The notes under the pieces are model-generated. The model was not told where the DNA came from and did not search any database. It worked only from the letters and a program-made list of their open reading frames with translations. The translations under genes were made by a program, and so were the position numbers. This document shows positions 25,144 to 33,604 of a stretch of 64,000 nucleotides of DNA, one piece after another. Source of the stretch: Runella sp. CRIBMP (GTDB lineage Bacteria > Bacteroidota > Bacteroidia > Cytophagales > Spirosomataceae); contig NZ_JAAAKZ010000001.1 in NCBI RefSeq assembly GCF_009905605.1, positions 496,001 to 560,000 of the forward strand, written 5' to 3'. Numbering within the stretch: the first letter of the stretch is position 1; every line of letters starts with the position of its first letter.

Positions 25144-25151
25144 TATCTTTG
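25144..25151 (+). promoter_or_regulatory. Candidate -7 box for second SusC gene
   Basis: TATCTTTG matches TAnnTTTG and lies 38 bases before the start codon at 25189. A TTG occurs only 12-13 bases upstream, closer than the usual spacing, so the -33 element is uncertain. Together with the upstream terminator it suggests that the second pair has its own promoter. Confidence 0.4.
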
Positions 25152-25188
25152 AGATAGATATTCTTAATCTAAACTAAAAATCACAAGT

Positions 25189-28100
25189 ATGAAAAGAAGG
25201 TTTACACTGCCAGCGGCGGTGATAATGCTGCTTTGCAGTATATCACTGTTTGCTCAAGACCGCACTATTACGGGCAAAGTAATTGCCGACGACGGCTCCA
25301 TCCTCCCAGGAGTAAGTATCACAGTTCGCGGAACTACACGCGGCGCCACCACAGATTCAGAGGGAAGCTACAAAATTGCCGTTCCCACAGGTTCCCAGCT
25401 CGTATTTAGCTTCATTGGTTTTACCAATCAAGAAGTAACAGTAGGTACACAAAATGTGATTGACGTTCGATTAATGCCAGATGCTACGCAGCTTCAGGAA
25501 GTGGTCGTAACGGCTCTCGGTATCCCCCGCGACAAGAAAGCATTGAACTACTCAGTGCAGGAAATAAAAGGTGACAAAATCACCGCCGCTCGCGACCCCA
25601 ACGTTGCCAATGCTTTGGCGGGTAAAATCGCTGGGGTACAGGTATTAGGGCAATCGGCCGCCAAATTCGGTACACCCAATATTCGTATTCGTGGCGTAAA
25701 CTCACTGACGGGTGGAGATCCACTTTACGTAGTAGACGGTACTCCCACTGACATCAGTCAAGTAAACATGGATGATGTAGAATCATTGTCGGTGCTGAAA
25801 GGACCTTCTGCTACCGCACTTTACGGAAACCGTGCTTCGGGTGGTGTGGTGGTTATTACTACCAAAAAAGCAAAATCAGGCGAGGCAAAGCTAGACATCA
25901 ATCATAGTACCACTTTGGACATGATTGGTATGTTGCCAAAATACCAAAACGAATATGGCGGGGGTTATTCACAAGACTGGGAGACATTTTCCTTCAACCC
26001 TGCCATTCACCCCGCCGATTGGAAATCTTTTGACGGCCAAAAAATCCTAGACTATTCAGCCGATGAAAGCTGGGGACCAAAAATTGATGGTTCGCCGCAC
26101 CGTTCGGCTTTCTCGTGGCAGCAAGGGCCAGAGTTTGGACAATTAACCCCGTATTCGGCCCAACCAAACAACGTACGTGACTTTTTTAATAAGCCAATCA
26201 GCAACAACACCAACATTGCTTTTTCAAAAGGAGGAGAAAACTTCCAGGCGCGGGTATCTTATACGCATATCAGTACCAATGGTATCATTCCTAATTCTAA
26301 GCAAAGCAAGGATTTTCTTAGCGCTAAAAATACAATTACGCTGCTGAAAAATTTGACAGCAAACCTTAACATCAATTATACTTCAACCCGTGGAACCAAT
26401 GTGCCTGCCGACAACTACGGTTCTTCGGGTGGGGTTCTAGGTGGATTTAACCAGACGATAGGGTCTTTTAACCAATGGTTTCAGCGTCAGCTTAGAATCG
26501 AAGACCTGAAAAACTACAAAAACCCCGACGGAACGTTCCGTAGCTGGAACATTGGAGGGCCGCTTGATCCTAAACCAAAATATTGGGACAGCCCTTACAC
26601 CCAGATGTACGAAAGTACTAATAGTCGTTTGGATACCCGTTTGTTCGGTGATTTTGGCCTAACTTATCAATTTTCGAAATACTTGAAAGGTTCTGTTACG
26701 GCCCGTCGTGACCAGCGCCAGTACAATCAACAGGGGCGTGTAGCATATGGAACACTAAATGCAGGAGGCTTGGGGGCCTTTGCTAATTATGTAGAAAATT
26801 CGCGTGAAAATAACTACGAAGGATTGTTGAGTTTCGATAAAACATTTGGTGAACTTTCGGTGGTTGCCAACGCTGGTGGAAACATTCGTTATAACCTAGT
26901 GGAGACCTACTCTCAAGCTACTTCAGGTGGATTGACAAGCCCAGGCTTTTACAATATTGCCGCTTCAAAAGACCGCCCTGCAATCAGCAACAACCGTTTT
27001 GAGCGTCGGGTAAACAGTCTTTATGGAAACGTGAGTTTGGGTTACAAAGACATCGTTTTTCTGGAGGCATCTCTCCGCAACGACTGGTCTTCTACGTTAC
27101 CGGTTGCCAACAATTCTTACTTGTATCCTTCGCTTTCGGGTGGGGTAATTTTGACGGAGTTGTTGCCCAGAAACCCGATATTGTCTTATGCGAAAGTGCG
27201 CGCTGGATACGCACAGGTAGGTACCGATGTAGGCCCGTACCAGATTTTCCAAACGTACACTACTGGCAATGCCTTCGGTTCAAATGCCACTCAGTATTTG
27301 CCAACATTGCTACCTAATGCTGATTTGAAGCCCGGCTTGTCTTCTTCATATGAAGCGGGTCTTGACATGAAATTCATGAACAACCGCTTTGGAGTAGAGT
27401 TTACGTGGTACCAAAACGACAACAAGAACCAGATTATTCCGCTTCCTGTAGATCCTACCAGTGGCTATCGCAACGCCATCATCAACGCAGGCTTGATTCA
27501 AACCAAAGGATTAGAATTGCACATTTTTGCCAACCCTGTTAAGTCAGAACGTGGCTTCAACTGGGATTTTGATATTAACTTAGACCGCAACCGTTCGAAA
27601 GTAATCAAATTGGCAGACGGCCTAACCAACTATCAATTGGGTGGACCAACTTGGCGTACCCTCACCGTCAATGCCCGTGAAGGTGAAGATTGGGGATTGT
27701 TGGTTGGTAAAAAAATCCGCACATTAGATGGTAAAAGAGTGGTAGATGCCAATGGTTTCTACATTGTAGATGACCAAAAATCACTTGGTTCGGTGTTACC
27801 AACCTTTAAAGGTGGTTTCTTGAACAGCTTTACGTACCGTAATTTGTCGTTGCGCGTCAATACTGACTTTATCGTTGGCGGAAGATTTTTCTCAACCACC
27901 CGTATGTTTAATGCGTATGCAGGTTTGGCCGCTGAAACTGCTGGTTTGAACGAATTAGGTAATCCAAAACGTGATCCAGTTTCTAAAGGCGGTGGCGTAT
28001 TGTTGGATGCTGTAACCCAAGATGGCAAGCCAAACACCACCCGCGTAGAAACCCAAGAATTGTACGAAGATAAATTCTTTGCGCTCAATGACCAGTGGAC

Positions 28101-28341
28101 CTACGACCAAACTTACGTCAAACTCCGTGAAGTTGCTTTAGGGTATAACTTACCAAAGTCGCTGTTGTCGCGGGTAAAAGTAAAATCTGCCAATATTTCA
28201 TTCATCGTTCGTAACCCGTTGTTGATTTACAGCGCAGTAGGTGGTGGTCTGGATATTTCAGAATCTGAAACTTTTTGGACAGAAGGTGGTCAGTTGCCTC
28301 CTGTACGTTCGTTTGGTTTAAACCTGAGATTGAGTTTGTAA
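25189..28341 (+). CDS. SusC/RagA-type TonB-linked receptor, second copy
   Basis: 1050 residues. Signal peptide MKRRFTLPAAVIMLLCSISLFAQ; CarboxypepD_reg domain (ITGKVIADDGSILPGVSITV, ATTDSEGSYKIAV); TonB box LQEVVVTALG near residue 105; plug with NALAGKIAGVQVLGQS, PLYVVDGTPTDIS, DDVESLSVLKGPSATALYG and VVVITTKKAKSG; barrel ending FGLNLRLSL. It is clearly diverged from the first SusC (different plug loops and barrel), so it most likely imports a different ligand. Its SusD partner follows 20 bases downstream. Confidence 0.96.
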   Translation: MKRRFTLPAAVIMLLCSISLFAQDRTITGKVIADDGSILPGVSITVRGTTRGATTDSEGSYKIAVPTGSQLVFSFIGFTNQEVTVGTQNVIDVRLMPDATQLQEVVVTALGIPRDKKALNYSVQEIKGDKITAARDPNVANALAGKIAGVQVLGQSAAKFGTPNIRIRGVNSLTGGDPLYVVDGTPTDISQVNMDDVESLSVLKGPSATALYGNRASGGVVVITTKKAKSGEAKLDINHSTTLDMIGMLPKYQNEYGGGYSQDWETFSFNPAIHPADWKSFDGQKILDYSADESWGPKIDGSPHRSAFSWQQGPEFGQLTPYSAQPNNVRDFFNKPISNNTNIAFSKGGENFQARVSYTHISTNGIIPNSKQSKDFLSAKNTITLLKNLTANLNINYTSTRGTNVPADNYGSSGGVLGGFNQTIGSFNQWFQRQLRIEDLKNYKNPDGTFRSWNIGGPLDPKPKYWDSPYTQMYESTNSRLDTRLFGDFGLTYQFSKYLKGSVTARRDQRQYNQQGRVAYGTLNAGGLGAFANYVENSRENNYEGLLSFDKTFGELSVVANAGGNIRYNLVETYSQATSGGLTSPGFYNIAASKDRPAISNNRFERRVNSLYGNVSLGYKDIVFLEASLRNDWSSTLPVANNSYLYPSLSGGVILTELLPRNPILSYAKVRAGYAQVGTDVGPYQIFQTYTTGNAFGSNATQYLPTLLPNADLKPGLSSSYEAGLDMKFMNNRFGVEFTWYQNDNKNQIIPLPVDPTSGYRNAIINAGLIQTKGLELHIFANPVKSERGFNWDFDINLDRNRSKVIKLADGLTNYQLGGPTWRTLTVNAREGEDWGLLVGKKIRTLDGKRVVDANGFYIVDDQKSLGSVLPTFKGGFLNSFTYRNLSLRVNTDFIVGGRFFSTTRMFNAYAGLAAETAGLNELGNPKRDPVSKGGGVLLDAVTQDGKPNTTRVETQELYEDKFFALNDQWTYDQTYVKLREVALGYNLPKSLLSRVKVKSANISFIVRNPLLIYSAVGGGLDISESETFWTEGGQLPPVRSFGLNLRLSL

Positions 28342-28361
28342 GCATTAAACGCATTTGAATC

Positions 28362-29792
28362 ATGAAAAAATATATTTTAAATACCTTCATCGTAGCGGCC
28401 TTATTATCGGTAGCTACCTCATGCGGCGATAATTTTGGGACGATGAACATCAGCCCAAACAGCCCATCGAACCCCAATACGGCGAGTATTCTGACGGGCG
28501 CACTGCGTAACGTAGGTGTCGCCGTGACTGGAATTCAGCCTGGCCTCTACGTACAGCATTTCGGTGATGTAACCTACATTGAGGAATCGCGGTACAAAAC
28601 TGTTAATTTTGATTATAACGGATTCTATGCTGGGCCTTTGATGAACCTACAGTTTATTATTCAGCAGAATACCGATGCAGCTACCAAAAGTAATGCGGCC
28701 GCTACGGGTTCAAACGCCAACCAAATTGCGACAGCCCGTATCCTGAAAGCGTATTTCTTTCAATTTCTGACTGACCGTTGGGGAGACATTGCTTATTCTG
28801 AAGCTTTAAAGGCGGCGGGAGATTTTAACCCCAAATTTGATAAGCAGCAGGATATTTATACTGATTTGTTTAAAGAATGGAAGGAAGCTGCCGCACAATT
28901 TGACGGTGGAAAAACCGTACAAGGGGATATTTTGTTGGGTGGAAATATTGCACGTTGGAAAAAATTCGCCAACTCGCTTCGCGCCATTGCAGCCCTACGT
29001 TTGTCTAAAGTAGACCCTGCCAAAGGCAAAGCGGAGTTTGCAGCGGCGGTAGCTGATGGATTGCTTGCTTCCAATGCCGATAACGTAAAGTACGGGTATT
29101 TATCAGAAGCCAACAATGAGCATCCTTTGTACAACAACTACATTACAACCAACCGTAAAGACTTTGCAGTGGCGAGTACGTTTGTTGATTATTTGAACAA
29201 AGTGAACGATCCGCGTTTGCCAGCCATTGCCGATAAAAATATCAATGGAGCATACCGTGGCGTACCTTACGGCGTTTTTCCGCCTACTTGGAAAGCGCAG
29301 GATGTATCTCTAGCGGCCGCGACCATGCGTCAGCAGAATTCACCAGTTAACGTGTTGACCTATGCTCAGGTGCTTTTTGCGCAGGCTGAAGCTGCCCAGT
29401 TGGGTTGGATTTCTGGCAATGCCAAGACGTTGTATGAAGCGGCCATCAAAGCTTCTATGGAGCAGTGGGGCGTGTATACGGCCGATGGTTTTGATAAGTA
29501 CATCGCACAACCCGAGGTGGCATTTACAAGTGCTAAAGCTATTGAGCAAATTGCAACCCAACGTTGGATTGCTTTGTTTTACCAGAATAGTGAAGCATGG
29601 GCAGAATGGCGTAGAACAGGATTCCCAGTGTTGAAACCTGCGGAGAAACCATTGAACGGTGGTACCGAAATTCCACGTCGTATGGCTTATCCGACTACGG
29701 CACCTACGTTGAATAAAACCAACTACGATGCCATTGTTACTAGCCAAGGCGCTGATGATCAATACACTCGTGTATGGTGGGATAAAAAATAA
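28362..29792 (+). CDS. SusD-like lipoprotein (SusD-like_2 type)
   Basis: 476 residues. Lipoprotein signal MKKYILNTFIVAALLSVATSC, mature start CGDNFGTMNISPNSP. The helical segments ARILKAYFFQFLTDRWGDIAY, FAQAEAAQLGWISGNAKTLYE and TQRWIALFYQNSEAWAEWRR are characteristic of the SusD-like_2 branch, unlike the classic SusD upstream at 23671. It is the surface lid of the SusC barrel next to it. It ends in the dipeptide-rich VWWDKK. The gene is followed by a bidirectional terminator. Confidence 0.94.
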   Translation: MKKYILNTFIVAALLSVATSCGDNFGTMNISPNSPSNPNTASILTGALRNVGVAVTGIQPGLYVQHFGDVTYIEESRYKTVNFDYNGFYAGPLMNLQFIIQQNTDAATKSNAAATGSNANQIATARILKAYFFQFLTDRWGDIAYSEALKAAGDFNPKFDKQQDIYTDLFKEWKEAAAQFDGGKTVQGDILLGGNIARWKKFANSLRAIAALRLSKVDPAKGKAEFAAAVADGLLASNADNVKYGYLSEANNEHPLYNNYITTNRKDFAVASTFVDYLNKVNDPRLPAIADKNINGAYRGVPYGVFPPTWKAQDVSLAAATMRQQNSPVNVLTYAQVLFAQAEAAQLGWISGNAKTLYEAAIKASMEQWGVYTADGFDKYIAQPEVAFTSAKAIEQIATQRWIALFYQNSEAWAEWRRTGFPVLKPAEKPLNGGTEIPRRMAYPTTAPTLNKTNYDAIVTSQGADDQYTRVWWDKK

Positions 29793-29809
29793 TCAAATGA
29801 ATAAATAGT

Positions 29810-29841
29810 AACAAAAATGGGGCGTGAGCCCCATTTTTGTT
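29810..29841. terminator. Bidirectional terminator, 14-bp perfect stem
   Basis: AACAAAAATGGGGC, loop GTGA, GCCCCATTTTTGTT, between the convergent SusD and oxidoreductase genes. A/T-rich ends supply a U-run in both directions. Confidence 0.85.
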
Positions 29842-29844
29842 ATG

Positions 29845-30816
29845 TCAGGGTGTCACTACCAGCTTTCCCATTACGCGCCGTTCGAGCATGTCGTTGAGGG
29901 CCTGCGGCGCTTGAGCCAATGAATACGTTTTTTGAATATACGGTTTTAGTGTTCCTTTTTGATAAAATTCAAACAACTCTGTGATGTTTTGAAAGTTGGC
30001 TTTGGGTTCTTTCTCGGCAAACGCCCCCCAAAATACGCCCACGATAGAGCTGCCTTTTAATAGGGCTAAATTGAATGGCAAAGCAGGGATTTGTCCTGCT
30101 GCAAAACCCACCACCAGATAGCGGCCTTTCCAGTTTAGGGCGCGCAAAGCGGGCTCAGCATAGGAGCCCCCTACGGGATCATACACCACATCGACTCCGC
30201 CGCCCGTAAGTGTTTTTAGACTTTCGCGCAAGTCTTGTTTTGAATAATTAATGAGTCCATCGGCGCCATATTCTTTACACAATGCCAGTTTTTCGTCGCT
30301 TGAAGCGGCTGCAATGACTTTTGCACCCATTATCTTTCCTAAATTGACCGCGGCCAAACCTACTCCACCTGCTGCTCCGAGTACCAGCAGGGTTTCTCCA
30401 GCCTTCAACTGTGCGCGGTCTTTGAGGGCGTGGTAGGAGGTGCCGTAAGTATACATGAGTGAGGCTGCAACGTTGTAATCCATTGAGGGCGGCATCCTAA
30501 AAGCACGGTTGGCATCTACGACCAGTTCTTCGGCAAAACCGCCCCATCCTGGCATGGCAAACACATTATCTCCTACTTTCAGGTGTTTTACTTCTTCTCC
30601 GAGTTCTTTTACCACACCAGCCGCCTCTCCACCCGGCGAAAAAGGAAAAGGCGGCTTGAACTGATACTTTCCCTGAATAATAAGCGTATCGGGGAAATTA
30701 ACCCCGCAGGCTTTGACGGCGATTACAACTTGATTTTTTTGAGGTTGCAGCGCAGGCAATTCTTCTACGACAAGAGATTCGGGCGGGCCGTACTGTTTGC
30801 AAAGGAGGGCTTTCAT
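29845..30816 (-). CDS. NADPH:quinone oxidoreductase-like MDR enzyme
   Basis: 323 residues, medium-chain dehydrogenase/reductase without the zinc ligands of alcohol dehydrogenases. N-terminal GroES-like domain with VKACGVNFPDTLIIQGKYQ and PGGEAAGVVKELGEEV; nucleotide-binding LVLGAAGGVGLAAVNLGKIM near residue 145; then YDPVGGSYAEPALRAL and the usual C-terminal RRVMGKLVV. It fits the cytosolic QOR/crotonyl-CoA-like group; true substrate unknown. The start at 30816 is preceded by a hairpin right up to the ATG, which may affect its translation. Confidence 0.9.
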   Translation of the reverse strand: MKALLCKQYGPPESLVVEELPALQPQKNQVVIAVKACGVNFPDTLIIQGKYQFKPPFPFSPGGEAAGVVKELGEEVKHLKVGDNVFAMPGWGGFAEELVVDANRAFRMPPSMDYNVAASLMYTYGTSYHALKDRAQLKAGETLLVLGAAGGVGLAAVNLGKIMGAKVIAAASSDEKLALCKEYGADGLINYSKQDLRESLKTLTGGGVDVVYDPVGGSYAEPALRALNWKGRYLVVGFAAGQIPALPFNLALLKGSSIVGVFWGAFAEKEPKANFQNITELFEFYQKGTLKPYIQKTYSLAQAPQALNDMLERRVMGKLVVTP

Positions 30817-30818
30817 TT

Positions 30819-30848
30819 GGCTTTAGTTGTTGGATGTCAACTAAAGCC
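30819..30848 (-). promoter_or_regulatory. 11-bp perfect hairpin next to the oxidoreductase start codon
   Basis: GGCTTTAGTTG (30819-30829) pairs with CAACTAAAGCC (30838-30848). On the minus strand it begins right after the stop of the upstream gene and ends two bases before the ATG at 30816. There is no U-run. It could end the upstream transcript or control translation of the downstream gene. Confidence 0.45.
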
Positions 30849-31478
30849 TTACTTGCTTACTTTTCTAATGCTCATGATGGGGCACACCGCCCTTTTTATT
30901 TCCACAACCACTGGCGTAAACGCTATACTGGTACAACCCGTGGTGGTAAATCGCGAACGGGCGTAGTAAGTGCCTGCCTGGGGAGGGATAAATTGCAACG
31001 TTTCTGACTTCAGCGGAATCTTGCTATGGGGGGTATCGTACCAATCAACCGTAGCGCCATCCACGGTAAAAGCCTTGAATGGGGTAATGGAAGTACCAGC
31101 GCACAGACTTTGACTGTTTACAAGCGGAGGGAGGGGAAGAATAGGGTCACAAATAGGTAAGGGAACGATTTGGGTAGAAACCAATGAATCAACGGAAGTA
31201 TAAGTAAGGGTCACTTTAAAGTCATTTTCGGGCAAAATCCCCCTAATTGTATCGTTTCGAATCGTCCCACGATTGGTTGAAACCTTACCCGAAGTAGCTT
31301 CAAATACAAGTAGATAGGTTGATTCACCTTTGCACGGGTTGGGGCAAACAATGGTTTTGACCGTAATAGCGTTGGATTGCGCAAATGCACAATTATATAC
31401 AACACAATAGGTGCATATATACCAAATCGCCATTCGAATTGCGAAGCCACAATTCGAGAAAAAAAATAATAATTTCAA
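30849..31478 (-). CDS. Secreted protein with Ig-like segment, unknown function
   Basis: 209 residues. N-terminal hydrophobic signal, probably cut after NCAFAQ (the start could be Met16 at 31433). Mature part: a beta-rich domain with several Cys pairs (TIVCPNPCKGESTY), then NSQSLCAGTSITPFKAFTVDG-type sequence with VDWYDTP and GTYYARSRFTTTGCTS, as in the Ig-like repeats of large Bacteroidota surface proteins. Here there is only one such unit and no C-terminal sorting domain, so it may be a stand-alone relic or a small adhesin-like protein. It lies 32 bases upstream of the oxidoreductase gene. Confidence 0.65.
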   Translation of the reverse strand: MKLLFFFSNCGFAIRMAIWYICTYCVVYNCAFAQSNAITVKTIVCPNPCKGESTYLLVFEATSGKVSTNRGTIRNDTIRGILPENDFKVTLTYTSVDSLVSTQIVPLPICDPILPLPPLVNSQSLCAGTSITPFKAFTVDGATVDWYDTPHSKIPLKSETLQFIPPQAGTYYARSRFTTTGCTSIAFTPVVVEIKRAVCPIMSIRKVSK

Positions 31479-31729
31479 TCTAAAGTAGGGTAATTAGTTG
31501 GTATTGATAGGGTAAAATATACTTATTAGGTCGTTATGACTCCAAAACAATATATAAAATTGAAATAAATTATCTTTTTTTGCAAACAAAAACAAAAAAA
31601 ATGCTCACTATCATTAAGTTAGTGGGCATTTTTTTGTTTTAAAATGATATACTTTTTGTTCTGAAAATTGGGGGTGCTTTATTTTCTTTCCCCATTTTTT
31701 TTCTCAATTTTGGGTTAATTCCGTTGCCA
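31479..31729. other. AT-rich intergenic gap with one terminator
   Basis: No coding potential is seen on either strand. It contains the hairpin at 31594-31635 and otherwise only AT-rich sequence. Confidence 0.5.
31594..31635. terminator. Bidirectional terminator downstream of the CocE-like gene
   Basis: TGCTCACTA and TAGTGGGCA enclose 9 bases, flanked by eight A on the left and seven T on the right. It should stop the minus-strand operon ending at 31730. One pair is G.T on the plus-strand RNA but a C-A mismatch on the minus. Confidence 0.7.
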
Positions 31730-33604
31730 TTACTTTAAGATTTCTATTTCTACGCCGCTTAAAGCACCTGGCTGATGGTAAACACGATGGGTAGCTTTGA
31801 TAAAATCTTGCTCGGTAGCGAGATAAATATTAGGAACGTATTTTTGGGGATTACGGTCAAAAAGTGGGAATGCCGTGCTTTGTACCTGAATCTGAATACG
31901 GTGCCCTTTTTTGAACGTGTGCAGTACATCTTGCAAACGAAAATTCAGTGGAGTGATTTTATTGGGAATGAGCGGCGCTGGTTTTTCAAATGAATTACGA
32001 AAACGTGCCCGCATGATTTCACTGCGCACCATCTGGTGATAGTTGCTCAGGGTAATGTTTTTGTTTGGCAAGTAAGCATGATTGGGCTCATCTCCTGGAT
32101 AAACATCAATCAGTTTTACAAAAAAGTCGGCGTCACTGCCCGTCGTGCTGAAATTCAGTTTGGCCATAATTTCGCCCCCTAAAGTGATATCTTCCGTCAA
32201 GGGCTCCGTCTGGAACACCAAAACGTCGGGGCGGCGGGCCGCAAAACGTTGGTCTTCCGACATATAGTTGAAAGGAGTAAAGCCCATGGTTTGGGTGTTG
32301 TCCTCAATATCAGGCACTGGCTTGAGTGGGTCACTTAGGTACTCGCTGAATGCTCGGGCGGTCTTGGGTGCCTCAAAAGACAGCTTTCCATTGGCATGAA
32401 AATATAACATTTTCTTTTCGGCATTGGCGGCAGGCCATTTGTCAAATGTTTCCCAGGCTTTCTTACCCGTATTAAACAAATAAGCATCGGGCAGCCCTGT
32501 TTTGCCGTCGCCGGTTCCTTTCAGAAAGTGTTGAAAAAATTTAGTCTCAATTTCTCGTTGGTAAAAAGTCGCTACACTGTCGCCGAAGTAAACATTGCTG
32601 TGTAGCGTGTGCCCTGTTTCTTGCGACCAGCGACCGTGGCCAAACGGGCCCATCACGAGCGTGTTGTAGGTGCCGGGATTGTTGCGTTCGAGGGTTTTAT
32701 AAACGGTTAATGGCCCGTAAAGGTCTTCGGCGTCAAACCAGCCACCCACCGTCATCACCGCATGTTTTACGTTTTTAAGGTGAGGAATAATGCTACGTTT
32801 TTTCCAAAATTCGTCATAGTTGGGGTGGTCTTTGTGCTCTTGCCAAAAGAAATTGTCTTTGTAGTAAGCATCGAAATTTTTGAGCGGACCTAAGTCAAGG
32901 TTAAACTGGTAGCCATCTTTGGTTTTGGCATTGATTAATCCTGAGAGCCACCAATTGTCGGTAGTGGGCTTAGGGTGCTGAATCCCAAACACTGGAAATG
33001 TTAAAAAATAGCCTTGTGTAAAGGCCCCGTTGTGGTGAAAATCATCGAAAAAGAAATCAGAAACGGGGGCTTGCGGCGACGATGCTTTCAAGGCGGGGTG
33101 TTGGCTCAATGCCCCCGCAACGGTATAAAACCCAGGATAACTAATGCCCCATTGCCCTACTCTTCCGTTGTGATTTGGGATATTTTTTATGAGCCATTCG
33201 ATGGTGTCATAGGTGTCAGAAGATTCGTCTACCTGCTGTTTGGTGGTTTTGTTGGCAATCTGCGGGGTCATGTTTGTCCAAGTACCTTCGCTCAGATAAC
33301 GCCCGCGAACATCCTGATAGACAAAAATGTACTTATCCTGCATCAAAAATTTATTGGGGCCCAATTGCCCAGGAAATTTGCCTTCACCATACGGTGCCAC
33401 GCTATAACAGGTACGTTGCATTAAAAACGGGTACGTTTTAGAAGCAGAGGCATCCTTGGGTGAGTAAACGATGGTGTGCAGCTTGGTACCGTCACGCATG
33501 GCGATGTCATACTCAACTTTAGTGTAATTTTCTTTTATCCATTCCGATTGGGCAAACAGCGGAGAAACGATAAAAAAGGCAACAAGTAGCAGGAAAAACT
33601 TCAT
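31730..33604 (-). CDS. CocE/NonD-type X-Pro dipeptidyl or ester hydrolase, secreted
   Basis: 624 residues. Signal peptide MKFFLLLVAFFIVSPLFAQ. An S15-type alpha/beta-hydrolase: RDGTKLHTIVYSPK, YQDVRGRYLSEGTW, the nucleophile in GQWGISYPGFY near residue 155, the acid in GGWFDAEDLYGPL and the His in GPFGHGRWSQ. A C-terminal jelly-roll follows (NYHQMVRSEIMRARFR, FKKGHRIQIQVQSTAFPLFD). Relatives are alpha-amino acid ester hydrolases, so it is probably a periplasmic peptidase or esterase. Its ATG overlaps the stop of the upstream membrane-protein gene by one base (TAATG), indicating coupled translation. Confidence 0.92.
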   Translation of the reverse strand: MKFFLLLVAFFIVSPLFAQSEWIKENYTKVEYDIAMRDGTKLHTIVYSPKDASASKTYPFLMQRTCYSVAPYGEGKFPGQLGPNKFLMQDKYIFVYQDVRGRYLSEGTWTNMTPQIANKTTKQQVDESSDTYDTIEWLIKNIPNHNGRVGQWGISYPGFYTVAGALSQHPALKASSPQAPVSDFFFDDFHHNGAFTQGYFLTFPVFGIQHPKPTTDNWWLSGLINAKTKDGYQFNLDLGPLKNFDAYYKDNFFWQEHKDHPNYDEFWKKRSIIPHLKNVKHAVMTVGGWFDAEDLYGPLTVYKTLERNNPGTYNTLVMGPFGHGRWSQETGHTLHSNVYFGDSVATFYQREIETKFFQHFLKGTGDGKTGLPDAYLFNTGKKAWETFDKWPAANAEKKMLYFHANGKLSFEAPKTARAFSEYLSDPLKPVPDIEDNTQTMGFTPFNYMSEDQRFAARRPDVLVFQTEPLTEDITLGGEIMAKLNFSTTGSDADFFVKLIDVYPGDEPNHAYLPNKNITLSNYHQMVRSEIMRARFRNSFEKPAPLIPNKITPLNFRLQDVLHTFKKGHRIQIQVQSTAFPLFDRNPQKYVPNIYLATEQDFIKATHRVYHQPGALSGVEIEILK

